From: Hyphomicrobiales bacterium
Lineage (GTDB): Bacteria > Pseudomonadota > Alphaproteobacteria > Rhizobiales > Phreatobacteraceae
Assembly: GCA_017304475.1 (NCBI GenBank)
Contig: JAFKKV010000011.1
Coordinates: 124,001 to 188,000, forward strand
Length of the DNA: 64,000 nucleotides
Direction: 5' to 3'
Shown here: positions 28,030 through 37,074 of the stretch, piece after piece
How the letters are laid out: every line of letters begins with the position of its first letter
Numbering within the stretch: position 1 is the first letter of the stretch
Made by a program: the position numbers and the translations under genes
The notes under the pieces: generated by a model
Told to the model about the DNA's origin: nothing
Database searches by the model: none
The model's input: the letters and a program-made list of their open reading frames with translations, nothing else

Positions 28030-29492
28030 AAATCGTCGCCGCGGTCATCGCCCACGAAACCAATACGTTTTCGCCGCTGCCCACCGGGCTGAGGCATTTC
28101 GGCCCGCAGGGGCCGCGCTTCGGCGAAGAGGCCTATCAATGGGTCAAGGCGGGGCGACGGTCGATGACCGGCATGCTCGCCGTCGCCGAACAGGCCGGCG
28201 CCGAGGTGGTCATGGCCGTCGCCGGCAATGCGCAGCCCTCCCGGGCGGTCGATGCCGAGGCCTTCGAGGTTATGGCGGATGCGCTCTGCCGGGCCGTCCG
28301 GCAAGGCTGCGACGCGGTGTTCCTGGAATTGCACGGCGCCATGGTCACCAGCCATCTCGGCGACGGCGAAGGCGAATTGCTGGCGCGTGTGCGGGCGATC
28401 GCGCCCGACGTGCCGATCGCGGTCGCGCTGGACCTGCACGGCAATATCTCGGCCGGCATGGTCGAGAACTGCACGACATTGGTCGGCTACAAGACCTATC
28501 CGCATATCGACATCGTCGAAACCGGCCGCCGGGCGGCCGAGACGCTGTTTGCGGCGATGCGCGGCGAGATCCGTCCGAAGCTAGCCTATGCGCATTGCCG
28601 GATCATGCCGAACATGTTGCGCATGGCGACCGATGACGGCGCCATGGCCGAGCTGATGGCGCTCGCCCGGCAGGCCGAGGAGGCGGGGGCGCTCGCCGTC
28701 AGTGTCTTCGGCGGATTTCCGCTGGCCGATTGTCCGGATACCGGCATGTCGGTGATCGCGATGACCGACGGCGACATGAACTTGGCGCAGGCGATCTGCG
28801 AGCGGATCCGCCAGGCGGCCTGGGCCCGCAGGGACGATTTCCAGATCTCCTTCGAACCGCTCGCCGCGACCATCGCCCGGGCCGCCGCGATCGGGCAAGG
28901 TCCGGTCCTGCTCGTCGACCATGCCGACAACTGCAATTCCGGCGGCACGCAGGACGGCATGGACGTCATCGCCGAGGCGCTCGACCAGGGGCTCGACGGC
29001 ATCGCCGCCGGCCCGATCGCCGATCCCGAGGCCGTGGCCGCCATGATCGCCGCCGGCGTCGGCGCCACAGTCGAACTGGCCGTGGGCGGCAAGACCGATT
29101 TCTCACCCGTTGGCGGCTCGTCCGGGCCCTTGCGGCTCAAGGGCGTCGTGCGCGTCATCTCGGACGGTCAGTTCACGGTGCGCGGCCCGGTCTTCACCGG
29201 CTCGGTGATCAATCTCGGGCGCACCGTCGTGCTCGATACCGGCCGGATGAAGCTCGTCGTCAGCGAGGGGCGCTGCGAGCCGCTCGACCTGGCCATGTTC
29301 CGTTTCGTCGGCATCGAACCGACCGCCGAGCGCTACCTGATCATCAAGTCGAAGATCCAGTACCGGCCGACTTTCGGCGCGATCGCCACGGCGGTGCTCG
29401 AATGCAACGGCAGCGGTTTTGCGAGCCTCGACTACGGCAAGTTCGATTTTCGACGGGTCAATCGCCCGATCCACCCGCTCGATGCCATGTGA
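28026..29492 (+). CDS. M81 family metallopeptidase (MlrC-like)
   Basis: A 488-residue protein starting MKIVAAVIAHETNTFSPLPT, the hallmark of the M81/MlrC (DUF1485) family whose founder degrades linearised microcystin. Metal-ligand motifs AHETNTFS, LELHGAMVTSH and ALDLHGNISAGM are present. The C-terminal half starts near DHADNCNSGGTQDGM. It is cytoplasmic and ATGA-coupled to the ATPase gene, which makes it part of the uptake-and-hydrolysis operon. The actual substrate is unknown; most family members in soil bacteria are unlikely to see microcystin. Confidence 0.9.
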   Translation: MKIVAAVIAHETNTFSPLPTGLRHFGPQGPRFGEEAYQWVKAGRRSMTGMLAVAEQAGAEVVMAVAGNAQPSRAVDAEAFEVMADALCRAVRQGCDAVFLELHGAMVTSHLGDGEGELLARVRAIAPDVPIAVALDLHGNISAGMVENCTTLVGYKTYPHIDIVETGRRAAETLFAAMRGEIRPKLAYAHCRIMPNMLRMATDDGAMAELMALARQAEEAGALAVSVFGGFPLADCPDTGMSVIAMTDGDMNLAQAICERIRQAAWARRDDFQISFEPLAATIARAAAIGQGPVLLVDHADNCNSGGTQDGMDVIAEALDQGLDGIAAGPIADPEAVAAMIAAGVGATVELAVGGKTDFSPVGGSSGPLRLKGVVRVISDGQFTVRGPVFTGSVINLGRTVVLDTGRMKLVVSEGRCEPLDLAMFRFVGIEPTAERYLIIKSKIQYRPTFGAIATAVLECNGSGFASLDYGKFDFRRVNRPIHPLDAM

Positions 29493-29522
29493 ACGGCGCG
29501 ACGGCAACCGAAGGAGCCAGGA

Positions 29523-31106
29523 ATGAAGCGCAGGGACCTTCTCGTGGGCGCGGCCGCCGGCGGCGCCCTGTCGCTCGTGTCGCGGCCGGCGCTGGTGCAG
29601 CCCGCGGCCGCCCGCACGCTGCGCTTCGTGCCGCAGGCCAATCTCGCCCACCCGGACCCGGTGTGGAGCACGGCGACCATGGCGACGATCAACGGCTTCA
29701 TGATCTGGGACACGCTCTACGGCGTGGACAAGACCCTGACGCCGCGGCCGCAGATGTGCGCCGGCAGCGAATTGTCCAGCGACGAGCTAACCTGGACCTT
29801 CACCCTGCGCGACGGGCTGATGTTCCACGACAACACGCCGGTCCGGGCTGCCGACTGCGTGATGTCGATCAAGCGCTGGGCCGAACGCAACCCGTTCGGC
29901 CAGCTGCTGTGGGCGCGGCTCGACGAGATCAGCGCGCTGGACGACCGCCGCTTTCAATTGCGCTTGAAGCGGCCATTCCCGCCGCTGCTCTATGCGCTCG
30001 CCGGCACTTCGGCCTGTTTCATGATGCCCGAGCGCATGGCGGCGACGCCGTCGAACCGGGCGATCACCGAGTTCATCGGCAGCGGCCCCTATCGCTTCCT
30101 GCCGGACCAATGGGTCTCGGGTGTGAAGGCGGAATATGCCCGCTTCGAGGGATATCGCCCCCGCCAGGAAGCGCCCGATTGTTATGCCGGCGGCAAGGTC
30201 GCCCATTTCGATCGGGTGCTCTGGTCGATCCAGCCGGACCCGGCGACGGCCGCCGCGGCGCTCAGGACCGGCGAGGTCGATTGGGTCGAGCAGCCGCTGC
30301 TCGACCTGGTTCCGTCGCTGAAACGGGCGCGCGGCGTCAAGGTCGACAATTTCGACCCGATGGGCACGGTCTATATGCTGATCTTCAATCAGCTGCAGGC
30401 GCCCTTCAACAATGAGAAGCTGCGCCGGGCCCTGCTGCCGGCGGTCGACCAGACCGATTTCGTCCAGGCCATCGTCGGTGACCAGAAAGAGCTCGGGCGC
30501 AGTGGCGTCGGCTATTTCCCGCTCGGCTCGCCCTCGGCGACGACGGTGGGAATGGAGGCCTTGACCGGCCCGCGCGATCTCGCGCGTGCCAGGCAACTGG
30601 TCGCCGAATCCGGTTATGCCGGCGAGCCGGTGGTCGTGATGGAGCCGAGCGATGTCGCGCCGTTGAGCGCGATTTCGCAGCTTGCCGCGGACCTGTTCAA
30701 GCGGGTCGGGCTCAATGTGCGCGCCGAGACCATGGATCTCGCCACCATGATCGGCCGGCGCAACAAGCAGGAGCCGGTGGGGCAGGGGGGCTGGAGTTGC
30801 TTTCCCGTCCAGTGGAGCGGCTTGCCGGTCGCCACGCCGCTCAGCAATCCCTTGTCGGCCAATGGCCGCGCCGGCTGGATCGGCTGGCCGACCTCGGCGG
30901 ATCGCGAGGCCTTGCGCGGCCGCTGGCTGGAGGCCCGCTCGGAGGCCGAGCGCAAGGACATCAGCGACGCTGTCCAGCGCGAGGCCTTCAGCTCCGTGCC
31001 CTTCATTCCCGCCTGCCAATATTACCAGCCGGCGGCCTATCGCGACGACCTGACCGACTTCGTCAGGTCGCCCTTCTCGGTCTTCTGGGGTGTCCGCCGG
31101 GTCTAG
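29523..31106 (+). CDS. ABC substrate-binding protein, family 5 (DppA/OppA-like)
   Basis: A 527-residue periplasmic protein with a Tat-like signal (MKRRDLLVGAAAGGALSLVS) and the family-5 layout: TLRFVPQANLAHPDPVWST, then TWTFTLRDGLMFHDNTPV-like sequence at about 90-108 and YNQ-type core LIFNQLQAPFNNEKLRRALL (about 287-306). Such proteins bind peptides, opines or glycosides and normally work with DppBCDF permeases. None is adjacent, and the upstream importer is of another type, so it either uses a distant transporter or feeds this one. It follows the M81 gene by 30 bp. Confidence 0.92.
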   Translation: MKRRDLLVGAAAGGALSLVSRPALVQPAAARTLRFVPQANLAHPDPVWSTATMATINGFMIWDTLYGVDKTLTPRPQMCAGSELSSDELTWTFTLRDGLMFHDNTPVRAADCVMSIKRWAERNPFGQLLWARLDEISALDDRRFQLRLKRPFPPLLYALAGTSACFMMPERMAATPSNRAITEFIGSGPYRFLPDQWVSGVKAEYARFEGYRPRQEAPDCYAGGKVAHFDRVLWSIQPDPATAAAALRTGEVDWVEQPLLDLVPSLKRARGVKVDNFDPMGTVYMLIFNQLQAPFNNEKLRRALLPAVDQTDFVQAIVGDQKELGRSGVGYFPLGSPSATTVGMEALTGPRDLARARQLVAESGYAGEPVVVMEPSDVAPLSAISQLAADLFKRVGLNVRAETMDLATMIGRRNKQEPVGQGGWSCFPVQWSGLPVATPLSNPLSANGRAGWIGWPTSADREALRGRWLEARSEAERKDISDAVQREAFSSVPFIPACQYYQPAAYRDDLTDFVRSPFSVFWGVRRV

Positions 31107-31176
31107 CCCGCGGATCTTCAGAAAAGCATAGAGCGGCGGATCGCCCCGCCGCTCATTCCGTCGCGCCTGATCGATG

Positions 31177-31467
31177 TCAGCGGCGGCCGCGTTCGCAGAT
31201 CGCGCCCCAATAGGGATGGTAATAGACCGCGCAGCCTTCGGCGGTCGCGGCCGTAGGACCGCTGGCGCCGCGCTGGCCGCGGCCCGGAGGAATGACGACC
31301 TCGCTGGTCGTCGGGTTCGGCGCGACGAAGCCGGCATTGCCGTCGCCGCCACCTCCGCCACCACCACCGCCGCCACCACGGGCTTCGGCGAGACCGGAGA
31401 AGGAGGCGGCGAGCCCGAGGGCCAGCGCACCGGCGAGAGCAAGAGACGTCGAACGTGATTTCAGCAT
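31177..31467 (-). CDS. Small exported glycine-rich protein (paralogue A)
   Basis: A 96-residue protein with a signal peptide ([20 protein letters not shown], cleavage near LAEA), a run of eleven glycines, GDGNAGF and a C-terminal CAVYYHPYWGAICERGRR. The layout matches the next minus-strand gene almost unit for unit, so the two are tandem duplicates. The pair of cysteines may form one disulphide. Function unknown. Confidence 0.75.
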   Translation of the reverse strand: MLKSRSTSLALAGALALGLAASFSGLAEARGGGGGGGGGGGDGNAGFVAPNPTTSEVVIPPGRGQRGASGPTAATAEGCAVYYHPYWGAICERGRR

Positions 31468-31705
31468 ATCGGCAACTCCGTGGGAGGGGCGGCAACCGCC
31501 GCGGGATCGCGGACCGGTCCGATAGCCATGGGTCGCGGGGAGATGTGAAATGGTTCATTGGCGGCGGCCGGCGGAGGCGGGCCGATCCCGCCGATGGCGC
31601 TATCGCCGGTGCGCATGAAGCGGCGTCCGGCAGGCCGGCGAGCGGAACGATTGAAAAAGGGCGGCGCGTGGTCTCGCCGCCCTCGAATTCTCCGGCTGGA
31701 CCCGA

Positions 31706-31996
31706 TCAACGACGTCCGACGCGCTCGCAGCGATAGGCGACGCCATGGACATTATAGTAGCAGGCCGTTTCGGTGGCCGCCGGCGCCGCGGCCTCGCCGC
31801 GACCACGGTGGGGCTGGTTCTGGCCGGGATTGACGGTCTCGACGGCAAAGCCGGCATTGCCGTCACCCCCGCCGCCGCCCGCACCCCCGCCGCCGCCACC
31901 GCCATTCTGGGCCTGGGCAAGGCCGGACAGAGCGAGGCCGAAGCCGATGGCGAGCGTGCCCGCCAGCGCGAACGATGAAAAGCCGGATTTGGACAT
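31706..31996 (-). CDS. Small exported glycine-rich protein (paralogue B)
   Basis: A 96-residue protein like paralogue A: signal peptide (FALAGTLAIGFGLALSGLAQ), polyglycine tract, GDGNAGF and the end CYYNVHGVAYRCERVGRR. ATG 31996 is chosen because the signal peptide begins there; the frame runs open to 32230 without coding character. The 238-bp gap to paralogue A shows no other gene. Function unknown. Confidence 0.75.
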   Translation of the reverse strand: MSKSGFSSFALAGTLAIGFGLALSGLAQAQNGGGGGGGAGGGGGDGNAGFAVETVNPGQNQPHRGRGEAAAPAATETACYYNVHGVAYRCERVGRR

Positions 31997-32250
31997 GATG
32001 CGTTTCCTTCCCTGTTGCGGCGACGTCCGGCATGGATTGCCGGAGAGAGCCATGGCCTTTCGTCGCCTGGGCAGCCGAACGGGTTCATTGTCGCAGCGCG
32101 TGACGGCCGCATGCGGTGACGATCCCGCGCGGCGGTTGCGATGAGCGGCGCGAAATCCTCCCCGATGCGTCGAACCTTTTTGTGGGTTGCTGCGACCCAT
32201 GGATAACCGGAGCGGTTGAGCGCTCCGCAACCCCTCAAGGAGACCGACCC

Positions 32251-32511
32251 ATGACCCGCTTCAAGATTTTCGCCCTCGCCGCCGTCGCCGCCGCCACCCT
32301 CTCGGTTGCGACCGCACCCAAGGCCGAGGCTCGCTACTTCCCCTGGGGCGCGGTCGCCGCCGGCGCCGTGGTCGGCGGTGCCGCTCTCGCCATTGCCGGA
32401 TCCCGCGCCTATGCCGAGCCGGCCTACGGTTATGGCGACTGCTACACGGCCCGCCGCTGGGTCGACACGCCCTACGGTCCGGCCCTGCGCCGCGTCCGCG
32501 TCTGCGAGTGA
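32251..32511 (+). CDS. Small exported protein, unknown function
   Basis: An 86-residue protein with a signal peptide (MTRFKIFALAAVAAATLSVA, cleavage near AEA), a short glycine/alanine hydrophobic stretch and a tyrosine-rich end with two cysteines (GYGDCYTARRWVDTPYGPAL). AAGGAG at 32237-32242 supports ATG 32251. This kind of short YG-rich exported protein is common in Hyphomicrobiales. Divergent from paralogue B. Confidence 0.8.
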   Translation: MTRFKIFALAAVAAATLSVATAPKAEARYFPWGAVAAGAVVGGAALAIAGSRAYAEPAYGYGDCYTARRWVDTPYGPALRRVRVCE

Positions 32512-32612
32512 TCCCCTACGGATCCGCCCGCCCCACTCCTGATAGGCCTTGGACCCTGGCGCGAGCCGGGGTTCTTGACGTCAAGGGGGCCCGGCATCTG
32601 GCGTCGGCCAAC

Positions 32613-32640
32613 AAAAAAGCCCCGGTCCGAGGACCGGGGC
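32613..32640 (-). terminator. Rho-independent terminator of the lpdA end of the TCA block
   Basis: GCCCCGGTCC pairs perfectly with GGACCGGGGC (10-bp stem, 2-base nominal loop), followed on the minus strand by six T. It lies 26 bp past the lpdA stop and ends the long minus-strand run from mdh. Confidence 0.9.
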
Positions 32641-32666
32641 CTTTGCCGTCGGGCCGGTATCGGCCG

Positions 32667-34064
32667 TCAGATGTGGATGGCGCGCTTGTCGACGGCGAGC
32701 GCTGCTTCCTTGACCGCTTCCGACATGGTCGGGTGGGCATGGGTGGAGCGGGCGAGGTCTTCCGACGAGCCGCCGAATTCCATCAGGACGACCGCCTCGT
32801 GGATCATCTCGCCGGCGCCGGCGCCGACGATATGCACGCCCAGCACCTTGTCGGTCGCTGCATCCGCCAGCACCTTGACGAAGCCGTCGGTCGCGCGATT
32901 GGCGCGGGCGCGGCCATTGGCGGTGAACGGGAACTTGCCGACATTGTAGGCGATGCCCGCGGCCTTCAGATCCTCCTCGGACTTGCCGACGGTCGCGACC
33001 TCGGGCCACGTATAGACCACGCCGGGAATGGCGTCGTAATTCACGTGGCCGGCCTTGCCGGCGAGGATCTCGGCCACCGCGATGCCCTCGTCCTCGGCCT
33101 TGTGGGCCAGCATGGGGCCGCGCACGACATCGCCGATGGCGTAGATGCCCGGCACATTGGTGGCGAAATGGTTGTCGATGACCACCCGGCCGCGCTCGAG
33201 GGCGACGCCGGCCGCCTCCAGGCCGAGATTTTCGGTGAACGGCCGGCGGCCGATCGCCACCAGCACGATATCAGCCTCGATCGCCTGCGCCTCGCCGCCC
33301 GCCGCCGGCTCGACGGTGAGCGTCACGCCCTTCTTCGTCGCCTTGGCGCCGGTCACCTTGGACGACAGCTGGAAGGTGATGCCCTGCTTGCCCATGATGC
33401 GCTGGAACTGCTTGGCGACTTCGGCATCGGTACCGGGCAGGACGCGGTCGAGATATTCGACCACATGGACCTCTGCGCCGAGCCGACGCCAGACCGAGCC
33501 GAGCTCGAGGCCGATCACGCCGGCGCCGATCACCACCAGCTTGCCGGGCACCTTGTCGAGTTCGAGCGCACCCTCCGACGAGACGATCTGCTTCTCGTCG
33601 ATGGCGACGCCCGGCAGCGGGGTGACTTCCGAGCCGGTGGCGATGACGATGTTCCTGGTCTCCAGCACCTGCGTCGTGCCATCGGCGGCCGCGACCTGGA
33701 CCTTGCCGGCGCCGAGGATCGTGCCGGTGCCGGTGAAGCTCTCGATCTTGTTCTTCTTGAACAGGAAGGCGACGCCGTTGACGTTCGAATCGACCGTCTC
33801 CTGCTTGTGCGCCATCATCTGCTTCAGGTTCAGCTTGGGCTGCGGCACCTCGATGCCGAAGGCCGCGAAGCCGTGGCCGGCCTCATTGAACAGCTCGGAG
33901 GCGTGCAAGAGCGCCTTCGAGGGGATGCAGCCGATGTTCAGGCAGGTCCCGCCATGGGTCTTGCGCTTCTCGACCACCGCGACCTTGAAGCCGAGCTGAG
34001 CGGCCCTGATGGCGCAGACATAGCCGCCCGGGCCGGTGCCGATGACGACGAGATCGTAGGACAT
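32667..34064 (-). CDS. lpdA: Dihydrolipoyl dehydrogenase (E3)
   Basis: A 465-residue flavoprotein that reoxidises the lipoyl group of E2 and reduces NAD+. The FAD site is [20 protein letters not shown] (about 6-25), the redox-active disulphide is in [17 protein letters not shown] (about 38-54), the NAD site is [19 protein letters not shown], and the C-terminal His-Glu is in [15 protein letters not shown]. It serves the 2-oxoglutarate dehydrogenase encoded upstream. An SDR gene and two small exported-protein genes separate it from sucB. Confidence 0.97.
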   Translation of the reverse strand: MSYDLVVIGTGPGGYVCAIRAAQLGFKVAVVEKRKTHGGTCLNIGCIPSKALLHASELFNEAGHGFAAFGIEVPQPKLNLKQMMAHKQETVDSNVNGVAFLFKKNKIESFTGTGTILGAGKVQVAAADGTTQVLETRNIVIATGSEVTPLPGVAIDEKQIVSSEGALELDKVPGKLVVIGAGVIGLELGSVWRRLGAEVHVVEYLDRVLPGTDAEVAKQFQRIMGKQGITFQLSSKVTGAKATKKGVTLTVEPAAGGEAQAIEADIVLVAIGRRPFTENLGLEAAGVALERGRVVIDNHFATNVPGIYAIGDVVRGPMLAHKAEDEGIAVAEILAGKAGHVNYDAIPGVVYTWPEVATVGKSEEDLKAAGIAYNVGKFPFTANGRARANRATDGFVKVLADAATDKVLGVHIVGAGAGEMIHEAVVLMEFGGSSEDLARSTHAHPTMSEAVKEAALAVDKRAIHI

Positions 34065-34100
34065 GAAATTCAGTCTCCGGGTTGAGGGTGAGGCGGCGCG

Positions 34101-34847
34101 TCAGCGGCCGCCCGACACCGTGATGATGGTTCCGGTGATGTAGGAGGCGTCCTCCGACATGAGCCAGAGCACGGCTTGCGCGACTTCGTCGGCGGTGCCG
34201 CCGCGCTTCATCGGAATGACGTCCTGGAACCGGGCGACCCGGTCGGGCACGCCGGCGCTGGCATGGATTTCGGTATCGATCATGCCCGGCCGCACCGCGT
34301 TGACCCGAATGCCTTCGGTCGCGACCTCCTTGGCCAGCCCGACCGTGAAGCTGTCGATCGCGCCCTTGGAGGCGGCATAGTCGGCGAATTCGTTGGGCGA
34401 GCCCAGCACGGCGGCGACCGAGCTCATATTGACGATGGTGCCGCCCTGGCCGCCATGCGCCGTGGACATGCGGCGCACCGCCTCGCGGGCGCAGAGGATC
34501 GAGCCGACCACATTGATCGCCATCATGCGGGTCAGCCGTTCGAACGAGAACTGGTCGACCCGTGATTTCAGGTCGACCACGCCGGCATTGTTGATCAGGC
34601 CGGCAAGGCGGCCGAGCCGGTCGGCGGCGGCAAAGATCGCCAGCACGTCCGGTTCGAGGGCGACATCGCCCTTGACCGCCACGGCCTTGCCGCCGCCCGC
34701 TTCGATCGCCGCGACCACCGCGTCGGCGGCGGCTTGGTTGGCCGTGTAATTGACCACGACGGCATGGCCGCGCGCGGCCGCCATCAGCGCGCAGGCGCGG
34801 CCGATGCCGCGGCTTGCTCCGGTGACGACGACGACTCCCTCGGACAT
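34101..34847 (-). CDS. SDR family NAD(P)-dependent oxidoreductase
   Basis: A classical short-chain dehydrogenase of 248 residues. Cofactor motif VVVTGASRGIGRACAL (TGxxxGxG), NNAG in GLINNAGVV, catalytic Ser near IVNMSSVAAV and YAASKG for the Tyr/Lys pair. The end SYITGTIITVSGGR is typical. ATG 34847 is favoured by GAG eight bases upstream; ATG 34868 is in frame. Substrate unknown. It lies between the exported-protein genes and lpdA, where it is not expected. Confidence 0.92.
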   Translation of the reverse strand: MSEGVVVVTGASRGIGRACALMAAARGHAVVVNYTANQAAADAVVAAIEAGGGKAVAVKGDVALEPDVLAIFAAADRLGRLAGLINNAGVVDLKSRVDQFSFERLTRMMAINVVGSILCAREAVRRMSTAHGGQGGTIVNMSSVAAVLGSPNEFADYAASKGAIDSFTVGLAKEVATEGIRVNAVRPGMIDTEIHASAGVPDRVARFQDVIPMKRGGTADEVAQAVLWLMSEDASYITGTIITVSGGR

Positions 34848-34889
34848 TGGCTGCTCGCTTTCGGACATCGTGAAACGGGGAGGGCGGAC

Positions 34890-35309
34890 CTAGCCGCGCA
34901 CCGAGATCGGCGGGTGAACCGGATCGGTGGTGCGGCAATCGCGGGTGACGCGCGGATTGGGATAATTGTGGGCGAGCGCGCAATAATAGCCCTCGCGGAT
35001 CCGCCGGACCGTGATCTGGCGGTGCCGGCCCGACACTTCCAGGATCTCGATGTCGTCAGGCCCGCGCTGGCCGACCGTCAGGCGCTGGGCGCCCGGCAGC
35101 CAGGACAGTTCGAACGGACTGCAGTTGCGGTCGAACATGAAGCCCGACGAAGCCACCACCAGACAGGCCCCCGGACCGCCGCGGAAATCGCTATAGGGCG
35201 GGATCGCGCAGGCCGAAAGCGCCAGGGCCGCGCCGGCGACGGCGAGGCCTGCCCGCGACAGTCCAAACGCATTCCCGCCAACTGCATTCCCGATCGGTGA
35301 CCTGGCCAT
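34890..35309 (-). CDS. Putative small lipoprotein
   Basis: A 139-residue protein with a signal sequence ending in a lipobox-like ALSAC, followed by AIPPYSDFRGGPG. The mature part has four more cysteines (for example ACLVV, DRNCSPF, YYCALAHN, RDCRT) and a basic beta-rich centre. No recognised domain. It lies in the run between sucB and lpdA. ATG 35309 is chosen because it opens the signal sequence. Confidence 0.72.
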   Translation of the reverse strand: MARSPIGNAVGGNAFGLSRAGLAVAGAALALSACAIPPYSDFRGGPGACLVVASSGFMFDRNCSPFELSWLPGAQRLTVGQRGPDDIEILEVSGRHRQITVRRIREGYYCALAHNYPNPRVTRDCRTTDPVHPPISVRG

Positions 35310-35332
35310 GTTCCAACCTTCGCTTTGCCGCC

Positions 35333-35767
35333 TCATCGTTGCGCGAGGCGTCGTCTGATCTCAGCCTGAGGTGTGATGTAGCGAAATTGCAGATAGCGTG
35401 TCAGCCAGTCACCCACCGCCGCGCAATAGGCGCCGAGGGCTGCCGGCTCGGTGATCCCAGGCCTGACCTTGTCGAGCGAGAAGCGCGCCAGCAAGGCGGT
35501 CACATGGCCCTCGGAGAGGCCATGCTCCAACAGCAGCTTGCGGGTTTCGGCGATATCGAGCTCCCAGCCGCGCCGCAGGAGGCCCTGGGCCTCGGCTGCA
35601 TCGGGGCCGGTGGCGGGACAGGCGGCGAAGCTGCCGCGCTCCAGCGCGGCGGTTCGAAGAATGTCCTCGGCGAGGCCGCCGAGCTGGCTGTCCCGGTCAT
35701 TTTGCGCGGCGGCCGGAGCCGCCGCGGCAAGGGCGATGCAGGCCAGAACCGGAGCCAGACGCCGCAT
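35333..35767 (-). CDS. Small exported protein, unknown function
   Basis: A 144-residue protein with a signal peptide (RLAPVLACIALAAAAPAAAQ) and a helical mature part with two cysteines (FAACPATG and AYCAAVGDW), probably disulphide-bonded. It begins 30 bp after the sucB stop and ends 23 bp before the lipoprotein start. No recognised domain. Confidence 0.72.
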   Translation of the reverse strand: MRRLAPVLACIALAAAAPAAAQNDRDSQLGGLAEDILRTAALERGSFAACPATGPDAAEAQGLLRRGWELDIAETRKLLLEHGLSEGHVTALLARFSLDKVRPGITEPAALGAYCAAVGDWLTRYLQFRYITPQAEIRRRLAQR

Positions 35768-35797
35768 CGCCAATCTCCCGGGATCAGCCCGACCGCA

Positions 35798-37021
35798 TCA
35801 GAGGTCCATCACCAGGCGGGCCGGATCTTCCAGGCTTTCCTTGATCCTGACCAGGAAGGTCACCGCTTCCTTGCCGTCGACGATGCGATGGTCATAGGAG
35901 ACCGCCAGATACATCATCGGCCGGATCTCGATCTTGCCGGCGACGACCACCGGCCGCTCCTGGATCTTGTGCATGCCGAGAATGCCGGATTGCGGCGCGT
36001 TGAGGATCGGCGTCGACATCAGCGAGCCATAGACGCCGCCGTTCGAGATGGTGAAGGTGCCGCCTTGCATCTCGTCGATCTTCAACTGGCCGTCGCGGGC
36101 GCGGCGGCCGAAATCGGCGATGGTCTTCTCGATCTGGGCGATGCCCATCTGGTCGGCGTCGCGCACCACCGGAACCACCAGGCCCTTGTCGGTGCCGACG
36201 GCGACCCCGATGTGGCAGAAGTTCTTGTAGACGATGTCGGTGCCGTCGATCTCGGCATTGACCGCCGGGACGTCCTTCAGCGCCTGCACGCAGGCCCGCA
36301 CGAAGAAGCCCATGAAGCCGAGCTTGGTGCCGTGCTTCTTTTCGAACAGGTCCTTGTACTGGCTGCGCAGCGCCATCAGCTGCGACATGTCGACCTCGTT
36401 GAACGTGGTCAGCATGGCCGCGTTGTTCTGCGCCTCCTTCAGGCGGCGCGCGATGGTCTGGCGCAGCTTGGTCATGCGCACGCGCTCCTCGCGCGGGGCG
36501 TCCGCCGCGGGCGAGGCCGGGCGCGCGGCGGCCGGGGCGGCGGCCGGAGCCGGAACCGAAATGCCCGCGGCGATCGCCGCCAGCATGTCGCCCTTGGTCA
36601 CCCGTCCGTCCTTGCCGCTGGCGGCGACGGCCGCCGGGCTGACACCGCTTTCGGCGGCCAGGCGCGCGACCGCCGGGCCGTTGTCGACACTGCGCGCCGG
36701 CTGGGGCGCAGCAGCCGGGGCGGGCGCCGGCGCCGCGGCCGGGGCAGGAGCCGCGGCCTTGGGCGCCAGAGCGGCTGCCGCCGCGCCTTCGGCGATCTGG
36801 CCGAGCAGGGCCTGGACGCCGACGGTCGTGCCGGAATCGGCGACGATTTCGGTGAGCGTGCCGGAGGCCGGCGCGTTCACTTCGAGGGTCACCTTGTCGG
36901 TTTCCAGCTCGACGAGCGGTTCATCCTGCTTCACGGCTTCGCCGGGCTTCTTGAACCACTTGGCGACGGTCGCCTCGGTGACCGATTCGCCGAGCGTCGG
37001 AACGCGGATTTCGGTGGCCAT
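35798..37021 (-). CDS. sucB: Dihydrolipoyllysine-residue succinyltransferase (E2 of OGDH)
   Basis: A 407-residue E2. Lipoyl domain 1-78 with lipoylated Lys43 in [14 protein letters not shown], an Ala/Pro linker, a peripheral subunit-binding domain at about 118-155 ([20 protein letters not shown]) and the catalytic domain with His378 and Asp382 in [12 protein letters not shown]. It takes the succinyl group from E1 and passes it to CoA. It follows sucA by 53 bp. Confidence 0.97.
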   Translation of the reverse strand: MATEIRVPTLGESVTEATVAKWFKKPGEAVKQDEPLVELETDKVTLEVNAPASGTLTEIVADSGTTVGVQALLGQIAEGAAAAALAPKAAAPAPAAAPAPAPAAAPQPARSVDNGPAVARLAAESGVSPAAVAASGKDGRVTKGDMLAAIAAGISVPAPAAAPAAARPASPAADAPREERVRMTKLRQTIARRLKEAQNNAAMLTTFNEVDMSQLMALRSQYKDLFEKKHGTKLGFMGFFVRACVQALKDVPAVNAEIDGTDIVYKNFCHIGVAVGTDKGLVVPVVRDADQMGIAQIEKTIADFGRRARDGQLKIDEMQGGTFTISNGGVYGSLMSTPILNAPQSGILGMHKIQERPVVVAGKIEIRPMMYLAVSYDHRIVDGKEAVTFLVRIKESLEDPARLVMDL

Positions 37022-37074
37022 GGAATATCGTCCTCAACGAGAATGTTCAGACCCGGCCCGACGGCCGGGCGGGA

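Noticed and set aside
28026..29492. Microcystin degradation cluster
   Set aside because: Only an MlrC-like gene is present; no mlrA, mlrB or mlrD homologue is in the window, so a general hydrolase role is more likely.
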